The translations under genes were made by a program, and so were the position numbers. The notes under the pieces were generated by a model. That model was not told where the DNA came from, did not search any database, and worked only from the letters and a program-made list of their open reading frames with translations. A stretch of 64,000 bases of DNA from an uncultured Saprospiraceae bacterium. GTDB lineage: Bacteria; Bacteroidota; Bacteroidia; Chitinophagales; Saprospiraceae. How positions within the stretch are numbered: the first letter of the stretch is position 1; each line of letters begins with the position of its first letter. Positions 11,301-20,493 of the stretch are shown here, piece by piece. Location: assembly GCA_938003955.1 (NCBI GenBank), contig CALKXE010000002.1, positions 41,296 through 105,295 on the forward strand, given 5' to 3'.

Positions 11301-13858
11301 TATTAGGAAATCCTGTTGAAGGAGGGGTATTTGTAGATAACGGCGGCACGCCCGCTACATTTGACCCTAGCAATGCTACTTTCACTACCGATATTCCTGG
11401 TCTTTTGGTTTATAGTTATATAGTTGGTGATCCACAATCTTCTTGTGGTGCAGACACTTCAATATTTTCAATTATCACTGGAGCGGAAATAAATGCTGGA
11501 GATGATGCTTCTAGAACTATATGTGTTGGTGAAACATTATTAGTGTCTACTCTTTTAACAAATAACACTGCACTTGGAATCTACTCTGAACCGGTTACTA
11601 GTGGAGCCCTAGATATTATAGGAAACTTCAATAGTGTAGGTTTAACTGATGGAGATGAATATATCATATACCATATACTTGCCGGTAGTGGTACATGCCC
11701 TGATGATACTGCAACTATAACCATCACCTTAGTAGATGGGCCTAGTGCTGGAGACGAACAAGATTATGAAGTCTGCGGAGACGATTTGGTTGTGAATTTG
11801 GAAGACATTTTAGATCCAGATGCAGATTCAAATGGTAGTTTCTATCTAGGTAGCGTTGAGATAACAGATCCGATGATTGACTTTACAGGAATATCAGGAG
11901 ATCTGGAATACTTATATATTGTTGGAAATGGAATTGGTTGTCCATTTGACACGGCAATTTTATCGATATCAATACCCTTGACTCCTGTTTTTGCTTTATC
12001 CTTTGATAATGCATCTATTTGTCCAGAAGATTGTGCCACATTAACTATTACTGCAGGTGCAAATAATGCGCAACAAATGACAGCCTTTTACAACATCTCA
12101 GATAATAACGGATTCATAGAAAATAGAACAGCAATCATAGAAATGCTATCCTCTCCGCACACATTAGAACTTTGTGAAGGAGATGGTAGTCAAATGAATA
12201 ATTTCTTAATGCCTGGTAATACATATACCGTGACATTAGATAGTCTATACCTTGATGGTTCTGACTGTATTTATTTCCCAGGCGCTATATCTTCTATAGA
12301 AGTACTTAACATTAGTACATTCCTTCTAGAAGACACTTATTGCGTGGGAGAAGAGCCTATGCTAGGTGCAGATACATACACTGCAATCATGCCGAATGGC
12401 GTAACTACTATTCCGTCTGCAAATGGATGTGATAGTATCATTACTGTTGACTTTGAGTTTTTGGAATCAGTAGAAGGCGAATACACTGAATCATTCTGTG
12501 ATGGAGCTTCTATAGAGGTACTGGGTACAATATACACTTCTGATTATATCGGAGACTCATTACTTGTAGGCGCGAGTGCAGGAGGATGCGACAGTCTAGT
12601 CAAGATAGACATATCATTTTCAGATGTTATCATAGAAGACTATCCACTTATAAGATGTGAAGGAGAAATTGATACTATAGCTGGTGTAATATTTAATGAT
12701 ACAAATTCAACAGCTCAAGTACCTATACCTGGAGGCAGTGCAAATGGATGTGATAGCATTCTTAATGTATCCATCACTTATCTAACTGAATCAGACGGTA
12801 TATTTGATCCTATGGTATGCGGTACGTTTAGTGTTGACATTGGAACTGAAACATTCGACATTACTAATCCTTCTGGAATGGTAATCCTAGAAGGTCAGAA
12901 TATGAATGGCTGTGATAGTGTATTGATGATTGATCTAGATTTTTCTGGATCAGGTGTTGATTCTATGTTTGCTTTGTCAACGTGTGACGAAGATTACTCT
13001 ATTGATATTGGAACCGAGACTTTCGACTTCAGTAATCAGAGTGGTTCAGCTATATCAGCTGGAGTTAATGGTGAATGCGACACCATATTTACAGTTAATC
13101 TTACTTTTGGACAGACCAATATTGAATTCGAAAATATTAATGCCGGATGTGAAGTTGTAGACTCAGGTTCTGTGATTATTACTCTTGACAATGGTGAACT
13201 TCCATATAACATTACGTATAACGGAAACAATACAATTGGATTTGTCATACCGATTGAGATACCTCTCCCAGTAGGTGCTGGTGAATTACAAATTACTGAT
13301 AACTCAGGATGCCAGACTACAATATCCTATGAAATACTCGAAGGCAATGAGGAAGAAGATTTCAATATAGTAGCGAATGGAAATCAACTCTCTATTGTGG
13401 GTGGCATAATTGATTCAGTGCTTTGGGCACCTAACGATTCTATAAGCTGCATAGATTGTATTAACCCTATTGTGAATCCTCAATCTACAACGATATACAC
13501 AGCTACAGTCTATTATGGTGGAAGCTGTATGGTAGATCTAGAATATGTTTTCAATGTAATAGATGAACTTCCTGACTATATACTTCCTAGTGGATTTAGT
13601 CCTAATAGAGACGGCACAAATGATAATTTCTTTCTTACCGTAACAAATGGAGCTATCGGTATTCCTCTAAGGATGGAAATATATGACAGATGGGGAAACA
13701 GAGTATTTGTTACCACTGGTGAAGATATAACTCAGACCGGATGGGATGGTACTTGGAATAACAATGAGGTTACATCAGGAGTATATGTATATAGAGTACA
13801 AATACAGGAATTAGATAAAACCATTTCACTATATGGAGACGTGACCGTAGTAAGGTAG
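8366..13858 (+). CDS. Giant secreted protein with gliding-motility-type (T9SS type B, CHU_C) C-terminal domain
   Basis: 1830 residues. It starts with a signal peptide (MGRIFLTMCICTLITIYGTS). The early part (ESIYIDACDDEGGNEFMIV) resembles a lamin-tail-like domain. It is followed by many Ig-like and cysteine-bearing repeats; residues ~1320-1560 hold at least five units with an NGCDSI-x-x-V-x-[IV] motif and an ETFDI/DIGTETFD motif. The C-terminus (PSGFSPNRDGTNDNFF, YDRWGNRVF, GWDGTWNN, SGVYVYRVQI) is the CHU_C/gliding-motility-associated T9SS type B domain that targets such proteins to the cell surface, often with the SprF-like partner system. Surface adhesin or filament component is an inference. 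It has its own promoter and stands alone between divergent and unrelated genes. Confidence 0.9.
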   Translation: MGRIFLTMCICTLITIYGTSQCPDLPNNVEVNGTNDLDFPLCGAQSVTFTVDDPNLPNGTIDWYSSNTSGFDPLISGTLIGSSAISSSVTPLCPAIESIYIDACDDEGGNEFMIVSSGSGVAVNDLTFTFDVANTGGSAANGNINFGGVCGWTTGNLALVFGCTTMISVGPGDFVPPNSTMIIQTSSGGITSYDVSGICGTSDCIYVLRSSCERIIGGFSNSDAGTGASNVRINILGIAGCPDDVLIYDLLDPTFDATDGAHVYKDLTFANFGCNVGPSISTIPQATLSASTDPFNHIFNCDDELFVVGVLNSTEYNEDCCGEQITNEYSFNVACPEAELSGGGVICTGECTDINVTFSGGVSPYDLNLEVTGSLFPIPFSLTNFDVGETITICYDSLGPPLDPGTNTVNVPALFGDFNGFVELLSFQDDNGCAGIVTGLPVNIDFNDAPDIITPPPFTECDMGDGTAFFILSDYDIIINDGTGLTVNYFSDAMGTIPISNPYQSSGTTTIYAQVEDNPCSSEIVPVILEVIANGDAGIVSMFCNIGGTNSLECTICDNDNVPGEEVTITIVFQEVTVVYNFDVLVSPMGGAPFTISGVSNAGTGTITLDIFETTTFQVTLVDPDNDCPDMTDLGDAVTIIYGMTPDMDDPGDLSNCGDIVLPAITGNSIPANAGYYTMPGGMGTMSMPGDLISASTTLYLYGGFTGCDQEIEIELTIVTAGTIDDPGTINACGSYILPAITGTNVDNANYYTETNAGGMILPVGQNITASTTIFIFDPICTGAEVSFMVIITPGSVITTGPDTLVCDTFFVEAIEGMDLTGLESYYELTGGTGQEISVGDTITQDTTIYIYDNTPGCVQEIPFVISIAQPLFPGLDSSIVICESDPVLYNINQLLAGSAPDPSGFWIESGTNIINDSTQVDFSSLTVGPYSFDYMINDTICQESSATLSVSIVGAVDAGIDTLYAVCENITGVNVYELLGNPVEGGVFVDNGGTPATFDPSNATFTTDIPGLLVYSYIVGDPQSSCGADTSIFSIITGAEINAGDDASRTICVGETLLVSTLLTNNTALGIYSEPVTSGALDIIGNFNSVGLTDGDEYIIYHILAGSGTCPDDTATITITLVDGPSAGDEQDYEVCGDDLVVNLEDILDPDADSNGSFYLGSVEITDPMIDFTGISGDLEYLYIVGNGIGCPFDTAILSISIPLTPVFALSFDNASICPEDCATLTITAGANNAQQMTAFYNISDNNGFIENRTAIIEMLSSPHTLELCEGDGSQMNNFLMPGNTYTVTLDSLYLDGSDCIYFPGAISSIEVLNISTFLLEDTYCVGEEPMLGADTYTAIMPNGVTTIPSANGCDSIITVDFEFLESVEGEYTESFCDGASIEVLGTIYTSDYIGDSLLVGASAGGCDSLVKIDISFSDVIIEDYPLIRCEGEIDTIAGVIFNDTNSTAQVPIPGGSANGCDSILNVSITYLTESDGIFDPMVCGTFSVDIGTETFDITNPSGMVILEGQNMNGCDSVLMIDLDFSGSGVDSMFALSTCDEDYSIDIGTETFDFSNQSGSAISAGVNGECDTIFTVNLTFGQTNIEFENINAGCEVVDSGSVIITLDNGELPYNITYNGNNTIGFVIPIEIPLPVGAGELQITDNSGCQTTISYEILEGNEEEDFNIVANGNQLSIVGGIIDSVLWAPNDSISCIDCINPIVNPQSTTIYTATVYYGGSCMVDLEYVFNVIDELPDYILPSGFSPNRDGTNDNFFLTVTNGAIGIPLRMEIYDRWGNRVFVTTGEDITQTGWDGTWNNNEVTSGVYVYRVQIQELDKTISLYGDVTVVR

Positions 13859-13937
13859 AAAGGTCCAATTATGTTTTTGATGGTAGACATCAGCTACCTT
13901 CCTAGCTTATTATCACCTTAGTACTTTATTCGTTTCA

Positions 13938-14840
13938 ATGATAAAAATAGCATACTCGCCAATCTACAAATATGAATTGCCAGATGGTCATAGGTTTCCT
14001 ATGATCAAGTATGAATTGATTCCTGAGCAGTTGTTGTATGAAGGATCTGTAACTGATGAGCACTTTTTCCATCCAGATAAGTTGACTGATGAACAGATAT
14101 TGTTGACACATACATCAGAGTATCTTAACAAGCTAAATAACCTAACATTAGATAGAAAAGAGGTAAGAAATATTGGATTCCCTGTAGCCAAATCACTTAT
14201 TGATAGAGGCAAGTATATAGCTAATGGCACTCTCCAATGTGCTCGATATGCAATAGAGCATGGTTGCGCGATGAATATTGCTGGTGGCACCCATCATAGT
14301 TTTGCCGACCGAGGAGAAGGTTTCTGTATCTACAATGATATCGCGATCAGTTCAAACATATTACTCAAAGAAGGTACATCTAAACAAATACTTGTGATAG
14401 ATTTAGATGTACATCAAGGCAACGGTACAGCTAAAATCTTCGAAAACGATGATAGAGTATTTACTTTTAGTATGCACGGCGAACGAAACTACCCTACCCG
14501 CAAAGAAGTTTCTAATCTCGACATAGGACTTCCGGACAAGACCGAAGATTCATTATTTCTATCTGAACTGAAGAAAACGCTACCAAGATTGATTGATACT
14601 GTAGAACCGGATATGATTTTCTATTTGTCTGGTGTTGACATCATCGAAAGTGACAAACTAGGCAGGCTATCTGTGTCAAAACAAGGATGTAAAGAACGTG
14701 ACCGTTTTGTATTCCAAACCTGTAAATCTAATGATATACCAGTAGCTGTAAGTATGGGAGGTGGTTACAGTCCTAAGATATCAGACATTGTGGACGCACA
14801 TTCTAACACCTTTAGAGAAGCGTTGGATCTTTATGAATAA
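13938..14840 (+). CDS. Histone deacetylase-fold amidohydrolase (AcuC/class II HDAC-like)
   Basis: 300 residues, the expected size. The tandem catalytic histidines are in GGTHHSF (119-120); zinc ligands are in IDLDVHQGNGT (Asp and His near 157/159) and SGVDIIESDKLGRL (Asp near 231); the transition-state Tyr is in MGGGYSP near the C-terminus. All key residues of zinc-dependent deacetylases are therefore kept. In bacteria such enzymes deacetylate acetyl-lysine of proteins or small acetylated amines; the real substrate cannot be read from the sequence. It is cytosolic, stands 79 bases after the giant cargo gene, and faces the two-component kinase gene on the opposite strand with 31 bases between the stops. 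Confidence 0.9.
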   Translation: MIKIAYSPIYKYELPDGHRFPMIKYELIPEQLLYEGSVTDEHFFHPDKLTDEQILLTHTSEYLNKLNNLTLDRKEVRNIGFPVAKSLIDRGKYIANGTLQCARYAIEHGCAMNIAGGTHHSFADRGEGFCIYNDIAISSNILLKEGTSKQILVIDLDVHQGNGTAKIFENDDRVFTFSMHGERNYPTRKEVSNLDIGLPDKTEDSLFLSELKKTLPRLIDTVEPDMIFYLSGVDIIESDKLGRLSVSKQGCKERDRFVFQTCKSNDIPVAVSMGGGYSPKISDIVDAHSNTFREALDLYE

Positions 14841-14871
14841 CAGAGTTTTATTTTTCAAAAACGTTAAGTCT

Positions 14872-15951
14872 CTATGCCTTCTCAAGTGTAAAACCAAAAA
14901 TAGATCCTTCACCAACCGTGCTCCTTACATGGATTGTTTGTTTGTGAGCTTCAACTAGATGTTTCACAATAGATAAACCAAGGCCTGAACCTCCCTTAAG
15001 TCTGCTTCGACTTCGATCCACCCTATAGAATCTATCAAATACGTGTTCTAGATGTTTCTCTTCAATACCAATACCGTCATCAGAAATTTCTATGAGTATA
15101 TTTTTATCGACGTCAAAAGTAGAAATGACGGTTGTTCCGCCTTCATCACCATACTTTAAGGTATTGGTCACTAAATTATTAAGTATTTGACGAACGGCTT
15201 CTACATCTCCCTTCACCATCAATGGAAAATCTCCTTTTGTCTCTAAATTTAGTTTCACTTTTTGTTTATCGGCCATCCTCTTTTGATCTTGAAAAACATC
15301 TTTGATCAATTTGTAGATATCAAATTCTTCAATATCAAGCTCCAGTCTTCCAGACTCCATTTCACCAATGGATTCAAGATCCTCAACGATATGTTGTAAT
15401 CTGTCTGCATTATCAGCCGCTCTTTTTATATATTTTAAGTTGATGGACTCATCGTATATTCCTCCATCTAATAGCGTATGCAGATACCCTTGTAGAGAGA
15501 AGATCGGAGTTTTTAATTCATGCGATACATTCCCTACAAAATTCTTCCTGTACTTGGCTAATGTTTGCAGAGATTCTATTCTCTTTTCAGTATCAGAAGC
15601 CCATTTGAGTACATCTTTATTTACATTATCTATACTTACTACATCTTCGGGTATATCTTTCTTAGAATCCTTAGACTTAGAGTTATGAATAAACTTATAT
15701 ATGACCTTTAGCTTATTGTAAACGTATTTTTCTAACAATAAAAGAACACAGAAATACAATAGGACGAGCCCAATAATGAGACTTATAAAGAATGGAAGCA
15801 AATTGATATTTAATTCCTGGAAAAAATATGTAATTCCAAATACGGCAAGAGCAACTACACCAAAAAGGAGTGTAATAGCTGCCGAAAGATTTTTTATAGA
15901 TAATTTATCAAACACAAATAATAGATTGGAATAAGTAATACTATTGATCAA
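14872..15951 (-). CDS. Sensor histidine kinase (PhoR-like)
   Basis: 359 residues. Two membrane helices lie in the first ~75 residues (AAITLLFGVVALAVFGITYF and LLPFFISLIIGLVLLYFCVL) with almost no periplasmic loop, so the signal is probably sensed in or near the membrane. HisKA with the phospho-acceptor His is in FVGNVSHELKTPIFSL; the N box is LNNLVTNTLKYGD, the G boxes are ISDDGIGIEEKH and GGSGLGLSIVKHL. The gene overlaps the response regulator gene by 11 bases, which shows they work as a pair. The layout matches the PhoR/PhoB-type pairs common in Bacteroidota, but a phosphate role is not shown. Confidence 0.9.
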   Translation of the reverse strand: MINSITYSNLLFVFDKLSIKNLSAAITLLFGVVALAVFGITYFFQELNINLLPFFISLIIGLVLLYFCVLLLLEKYVYNKLKVIYKFIHNSKSKDSKKDIPEDVVSIDNVNKDVLKWASDTEKRIESLQTLAKYRKNFVGNVSHELKTPIFSLQGYLHTLLDGGIYDESINLKYIKRAADNADRLQHIVEDLESIGEMESGRLELDIEEFDIYKLIKDVFQDQKRMADKQKVKLNLETKGDFPLMVKGDVEAVRQILNNLVTNTLKYGDEGGTTVISTFDVDKNILIEISDDGIGIEEKHLEHVFDRFYRVDRSRSRLKGGSGLGLSIVKHLVEAHKQTIHVRSTVGEGSIFGFTLEKA

Positions 15952-16636
15952 ACTTATATCCTACACCTTTCAAAGTATGGATATAATGACTACCAAGTTT
16001 TTCTCTGAGCTTTCTGATATGCACATCTATCGTCCTGTCACCAACGATAACTTCACTGCCCCAAACCTTATTCATGATCTCAGCTCGTTTAAAAACCTTC
16101 CCTGGTTTAGAGGTCAATAAAGCTAATAAATCAAACTCCTTCTTGGCTAAATTAATGGTCACTCCGTCAACGGTTAATTTATAGTGTTCAAAATTAATCT
16201 CCAGATTGCCGAATACTCTGGTCGCGTTGTCAGATGAATTGACTAAATCAGGATGCCTTCTGAGCAAAGCCTTTATTCTAGACTTAAACACATTTGGCTT
16301 TATAGGTTTATTAATAAAGTCATCTCCACCAGTTTCCAAGGCCGTTACTTGTGTAAACGACTCGTTCCTTGCAGTAAGAAAAGCTATGATAGTATTGTTA
16401 AATTTCTCTTCTGATCGCAAGATCTCGCATACTTCAATACCGTCATACTCGGGCATCATAATATCCAATACAATTAAATGGGGATTAAACGATTTAGCAA
16501 TTCTTATTGCCTCCTTACCATCGAACGCTGTTTCTACATTATAGCCTTCTTTCTTTAAGTTATAGCTTAAGAACTCCACTATATCCTCTTCATCATCAAC
16601 TATAAGTACTCTTATATCTGTATTCATGTTTGTCAA
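15941..16636 (-). CDS. Response regulator, OmpR/PhoB family
   Basis: 231 residues: receiver domain (acidic pocket VDDEED, phospho-acceptor Asp in LIVLDIMMPEYDG, Lys in FINKPIKP) and a C-terminal winged helix (LTSKPGKVFKRAEIMNKVWG, RTIDVHIRKLREKLG, IHTLKGVGYKF). It is the DNA-binding partner of the histidine kinase whose start codon lies inside its 3' end. It is the first gene of the pair, with no obvious target gene beside it. Confidence 0.92.
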   Translation of the reverse strand: MTNMNTDIRVLIVDDEEDIVEFLSYNLKKEGYNVETAFDGKEAIRIAKSFNPHLIVLDIMMPEYDGIEVCEILRSEEKFNNTIIAFLTARNESFTQVTALETGGDDFINKPIKPNVFKSRIKALLRRHPDLVNSSDNATRVFGNLEINFEHYKLTVDGVTINLAKKEFDLLALLTSKPGKVFKRAEIMNKVWGSEVIVGDRTIDVHIRKLREKLGSHYIHTLKGVGYKFDQ

Positions 16637-16721
16637 TTCGTATTATGCAAATATACTGAGCTTAATCACGATTCAATGTTCATCAAGGTTATCATAACGT
16701 TATCTTTAAGATAAGTAAAAT

Positions 16722-17054
16722 TTAATCTTCCTTAAGTTCTTTGATTTTCAAGTGTATTTTTTGTTCTATGCTATAGAATGTTTCCAAATTTGACTCTAAG
16801 TATGTCATTAAGCTTTCCAATTGAACGCTATCAATTTTATGGATTTCTAAGACCTGCTTAGTATAAACACTTAATAGACTATCATGATTTATATTTCTTG
16901 TAATTCTTGAAGCTTCTCCAGCGTAGTGCATATCAATAAGTACATCAATTATTTTCTCTTCTGACATAGGAAGCTCCTCACTTACTTTTGCCTTAGAAGA
17001 ACATCCTATACAGAGCAATAGAACAATCAAGAATGTGAAATTGAAAATCCGCAT
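16722..17054 (-). CDS. DUF4296 family lipoprotein
   Basis: 110 residues with a lipoprotein signal (FTFLIVLLLCIGCSS, lipobox CIGC). The rest is helical and matches the Bacteroidota-specific DUF4296 pattern (MSEEKIIDVLIDMHYAGEA, then HDSLLSVYTKQVLEIHKID). Function is unknown; it probably sits in a membrane facing the periplasm. Its ATG shares one base with the stop codon of the phosphatase gene upstream (TAATG), so the two are translated together. Confidence 0.8.
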   Translation of the reverse strand: MRIFNFTFLIVLLLCIGCSSKAKVSEELPMSEEKIIDVLIDMHYAGEASRITRNINHDSLLSVYTKQVLEIHKIDSVQLESLMTYLESNLETFYSIEQKIHLKIKELKED

Positions 17055-17545
17055 TAATACATTTTTGGATAAATAAAATTAATCAACTTAGAATTCATCG
17101 GATCTATATCAACCCATGAACTAGCCGTACTTGTTATTATTAGAACGCCACAAGTTGGTACATTGTCTATGTATTTGTCGCTGACATTATTCGCCAAGTA
17201 AGTGATCCCAGGATTATGACCAAACATCATAGCTGAGGCTATACTATCATCTATCAATTGTGCTTCTTCAAAATAAGTATCTTCAGGAGCATGATATAAT
17301 TTTCCATTTACCTCAGTTTGAGATTGTCTCAACCCAAACTTTTCGATAAAACAATCAGCGGTCTCTTGAGCCCGCTTGGCATTACTCGTAATTATTAATT
17401 CTGGAATATATTTGAGTTCTATACACTTAGAACTCATAATCGGTGCATCCCTCTTACCTCTTTGGTTTAGTGGTCTATCAATATCCTGCATAGATAAATC
17501 TGCCCATGATGACTTTGCATGCCTAACTATATATAGCGTTTTCAT
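17054..17545 (-). CDS. SixA-like histidine phosphatase
   Basis: 163 residues from the start chosen here, MKTLYIVRHAKSSW; an earlier in-frame ATG would add eleven basic residues that the family lacks. The phosphatase RHG-type signature is RHAKSSW, followed by DRPLNQRGKRDAP, the second Arg in TSNAKRAQETAD, and the second His in MMFGHNPGITYLAN. This is the compact SixA branch, which dephosphorylates phosphohistidine in HPt domains in E. coli; a similar role here, perhaps on one of the window's kinase systems, is inference. It overlaps the DUF4296 gene by one base. Confidence 0.85.
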   Translation of the reverse strand: MKTLYIVRHAKSSWADLSMQDIDRPLNQRGKRDAPIMSSKCIELKYIPELIITSNAKRAQETADCFIEKFGLRQSQTEVNGKLYHAPEDTYFEEAQLIDDSIASAMMFGHNPGITYLANNVSDKYIDNVPTCGVLIITSTASSWVDIDPMNSKLINFIYPKMY

Positions 17546-17762
17546 CCTTCTTTTACTTTTTAGCTTCAAAATTGGCAAAATGAAATTTACTAAAGAAAAT
17601 TAGACTCTAAGAAAGATAAAAGAAAATATTAGTGGCAACAAAACCATTTTCAGGTCAATACCCACTTCTACCCTAAATCAATATCTAATTACGTTTTTAG
17701 AATAAAATTCCTAATAATTGACATTTAACCAAATACATATTACTTTTTTAAATAATATGTTA

Positions 17763-17838
17763 TATATTTGTATTGTGTAAGTTTTGGTTATTTTTATAAA
17801 TAATTCGTTTTTGCTCCGAAACCGTTCGGAGCATTTTT
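17763..17838 (+). ncRNA. Candidate small RNA or orphan terminator
   Basis: A -7-like box TATATTTG (17763-17770) is followed about 40 bases later by a strong intrinsic terminator: GCTCCGAA (17813-17820), loop ACCG, TTCGGAGC (17825-17832), then ATTTTTT. No protein gene on the plus strand lies upstream for this terminator to serve, because both neighbours are on the minus strand, and read on the minus strand the stem lacks a T run. A short transcript of roughly 60 bases is therefore possible. No good -33 element is seen, and no known RNA family is recognised. Confidence 0.4.
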
Positions 17839-17878
17839 TATTTATAGAATTACATCTAAAACATTTGTCTTATCGTGA

Positions 17879-18937
17879 CTACCATCTTAACAAGCCACTT
17901 CCCCACGTAAAACCACTTCCAAAAGCAGCGACACATACTAGATCTCCATCTTTGATTTTACCTTCTTCCCATGCTTCACACATAGCAATCGGAATCGATG
18001 CAGCTGTAGTATTCCCATACTTTTGAATATTATTGAACACCTTCTCATCTGGAAGCCCTAATCGTTTTTGGACGAATTGACTGATTCTTAAGTTGGCTTG
18101 GTGTGGGATAAACATATCAATATCATCAGTCGTGTGTCCAGTAGAATCTAAGGCTTCTTTGATTACTTCAGGAAACTTAGTAACAGCATGCTTGAAAACT
18201 AGCTTACCATTCATATGTGGTGATAACATATAGTCGTCTATCATCTTTTGCGTAACGAAGACTCCACCAAACTTATCAGTATCTCCATATCCAAACTGTT
18301 CAGTACCTACATGATATCCACCATGTGACCCAGGATTCAGCAAGGACAGTTCCTCTGCATAAGTACCATCACTGTGGACATGAGTTGTCAATATGCCACT
18401 ATTTTCATCTTCAGTAGGTTGCAATACAAGTGCTGCCGCTCCATCACCAAATATAACTGAAACATCCCTGCCTTCTGTACGAAAGTCCATTCCCATAGAA
18501 TGCATTTCCGAACAAACAAATAGAATATTCTTATACTTCCCCGCTTTGATAAACTGATCAACTACTTCAAGCCCATAGACAAATCCAGAACATTGATTTC
18601 TAATATCTAATGCGCCAACAGCACCTTTAGTTATGCCTAATTCTCTCTGAACAAGAACTCCACAACCGGGAAAATAATAATCTGAACTAATGGTTGCAAA
18701 TACGATGTAATCGATATCTTCTTTAGTAATACCGGCCCGCTCTATTGCTTGTCTAGCTGCAGCGGCACCCATAGTTGTGGTGGTCTCATGGTGTTTCTTA
18801 GCAAATCTCCTTTCCTTGATTCCAGTTCGTTCTTGGATCCACTCATCTGAGGTATCCATATATTGAGCTAAATCGTCGTTAGTAACTACTTGTTCAGGAA
18901 GATATTTTCCTATACCTGCAATTTTAGTTCTAATCAT
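17879..18937 (-). CDS. fabH: 3-oxoacyl-[acyl-carrier-protein] synthase III
   Basis: 352 residues. The catalytic triad of KAS III is complete: Cys in IRNQCSGFVYG, His in FIPHQANLRI, Asn in KYGNTTAASIP. The N-terminus (GIGKYLPEQVVTNDDLAQ, EWIQERTGIKERR) is typical. The enzyme joins acetyl-CoA or a branched acyl-CoA with malonyl-ACP to begin fatty acid synthesis in the cytosol. The protein is about 20-30 residues longer than E. coli FabH, in insertions around SLLNPGSHGGYHVGTEQFGYG, as in other Bacteroidota paralogues, so a specialised KAS III cannot be excluded. It stands apart from other fab genes here. Confidence 0.88.
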   Translation of the reverse strand: MIRTKIAGIGKYLPEQVVTNDDLAQYMDTSDEWIQERTGIKERRFAKKHHETTTTMGAAAARQAIERAGITKEDIDYIVFATISSDYYFPGCGVLVQRELGITKGAVGALDIRNQCSGFVYGLEVVDQFIKAGKYKNILFVCSEMHSMGMDFRTEGRDVSVIFGDGAAALVLQPTEDENSGILTTHVHSDGTYAEELSLLNPGSHGGYHVGTEQFGYGDTDKFGGVFVTQKMIDDYMLSPHMNGKLVFKHAVTKFPEVIKEALDSTGHTTDDIDMFIPHQANLRISQFVQKRLGLPDEKVFNNIQKYGNTTAASIPIAMCEAWEEGKIKDGDLVCVAAFGSGFTWGSGLLRW

Positions 18938-18973
18938 GTCTTTGAAGATTTGAGAAGATGTAAATAAATATGA

Positions 18974-20173
18974 TTATTTATAAGGTATTGATACAGTTGG
19001 GTCCAAATACCATGCTTTCGAAGAAAGACGCTTTCTAATATCTGTGAGATAAACATCTAAATCTACGTTAGAGCATTCAAAAGTGAAACCTACTCTAGTT
19101 ATTCCTTTGTACTGACTAGTATACGCCTGTTTACCATCTCTTTCGATCACACTAATCATTCGTGTAATATTGGTTGCCTTTTTTAATGAGGCCAAAATAA
19201 TAATACATTTTCCAGATTGCGGGATAATGGCTTCGTATTTACTTCTAGGAATTTCAGGTGTCTTTTCTACTACTACCTCATCAATAGTCGATTTTGGAAT
19301 TTCCTTTACCTCTTCAATAGGCTTAGTCTCAACTTCAGCGATTGCATCTATATCTGATTTAGTATTATCCACTAATTCTTCTAATTCTTCATCAAGTTTA
19401 GCCTCGGGTTCCTCAGCCTTTACTGGCTCATCAGATGTTGGAACTTCATCAAGCATCTTATCCACCTCTTTATACTTAGCATCTAAGGTTACATCTTTTT
19501 TAGTGTCCGCTTCGTCAAAAAACGTATCTGTAACAGCGTTAGTATTGTCTTCTTCAAGCACTTCAGATGTTTCATCAGGATTATTATACAACATAGAATC
19601 CTTATCCGAATATATCGTCCATACTAAAACCACTAAAGCTGCTATCATAATACCGGCAATAATCGGTTGAAGCCATCTGTATTTACTTTCGGCTCTGACA
19701 ACTTGATCTTGAGTATCTACAACATGATTAATTGCTATATTCTCTTTTATCCTATCAATTGGATGTATTGATAAAGGCTTCAGGTTCTTATATTCTTTGG
19801 TAAACAGGTCGAGCGTTGGCTCAAATGTAACTTTGTCTAACTCTTCATTGCGTAAAAGAGCCCCTACTCCATCAATTTTATTTACTTTAAGATTGATCAG
19901 ATTGTTATATACAGCCTGGCTATATTCAGTAATTGCAGAATTTATCTTCTTATTTGAAAATTCACCAGTGTCCTGAATGTATCTTTTTAGAGATATGTCA
20001 TCAGACAAACCGTCTTTAAACTCAATATCTAAGGTAGGAGGATATATTCTTGATTTATCATCAGAAATACGTGCAGGAGCCTGTAGCATATTAAAAGTAC
20101 CAACCTCAGGTATGTATACTTTTCTCTGCTCTCTCAGGACTTGTCTAATATAGTATGGAATGTCTATTTTCAT
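18974..20173 (-). CDS. HU-like/CCDC81-type N-terminus, membrane helix and C-terminal SPOR domain protein
   Basis: The start is placed at MKIDIPYYIRQVLREQRKVY; an upstream in-frame ATG adds 24 residues that do not fit the family. Residues 1-~150 hold the two HU-like modules seen in Bacteroidota cell-envelope proteins (VYIPEVGTFNML, then DGVGALLR). One membrane helix follows (IIAGIMIAALVVLVWTI), then a long acidic low-complexity linker rich in Glu, Asp, Lys and Val, and a C-terminal SPOR-like domain (SGKCIIILASLKKATNITR, KGITRVGFTFE). SPOR domains bind denuded peptidoglycan at division sites, so a divisome or envelope role is likely; the topology is a single-pass inner-membrane protein. It lies 36 bases upstream of fabH and may be cotranscribed. 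Confidence 0.8.
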   Translation of the reverse strand: MKIDIPYYIRQVLREQRKVYIPEVGTFNMLQAPARISDDKSRIYPPTLDIEFKDGLSDDISLKRYIQDTGEFSNKKINSAITEYSQAVYNNLINLKVNKIDGVGALLRNEELDKVTFEPTLDLFTKEYKNLKPLSIHPIDRIKENIAINHVVDTQDQVVRAESKYRWLQPIIAGIMIAALVVLVWTIYSDKDSMLYNNPDETSEVLEEDNTNAVTDTFFDEADTKKDVTLDAKYKEVDKMLDEVPTSDEPVKAEEPEAKLDEELEELVDNTKSDIDAIAEVETKPIEEVKEIPKSTIDEVVVEKTPEIPRSKYEAIIPQSGKCIIILASLKKATNITRMISVIERDGKQAYTSQYKGITRVGFTFECSNVDLDVYLTDIRKRLSSKAWYLDPTVSIPYK

Positions 20174-20493
20174 ATATGGCATTCGACCGACGGCGAAGAT
20201 AACAAGTTTTGCTTTACTTAAAATTATTTGTTCAACATTTAACAACTTTATCTACTAAGGCAATAATAATGCCCAAGCATCAATATCGTCGAACAAAAAT
20301 ATAAAGATTTCGTTTTTACAGATATGTGACCTCAATATAACTACGAGTATGTAAATTTGCTTACAATTGTGAAGTTTGAAGATCACTAACTAAATATAAT
20401 AATAAATCAAGCATTTATCTTTGTCTAAGCCGATAAAAGATGAAATATGGTTTCTAACATTATTGATTTATTAATATCAAAAATAAATAAAGC

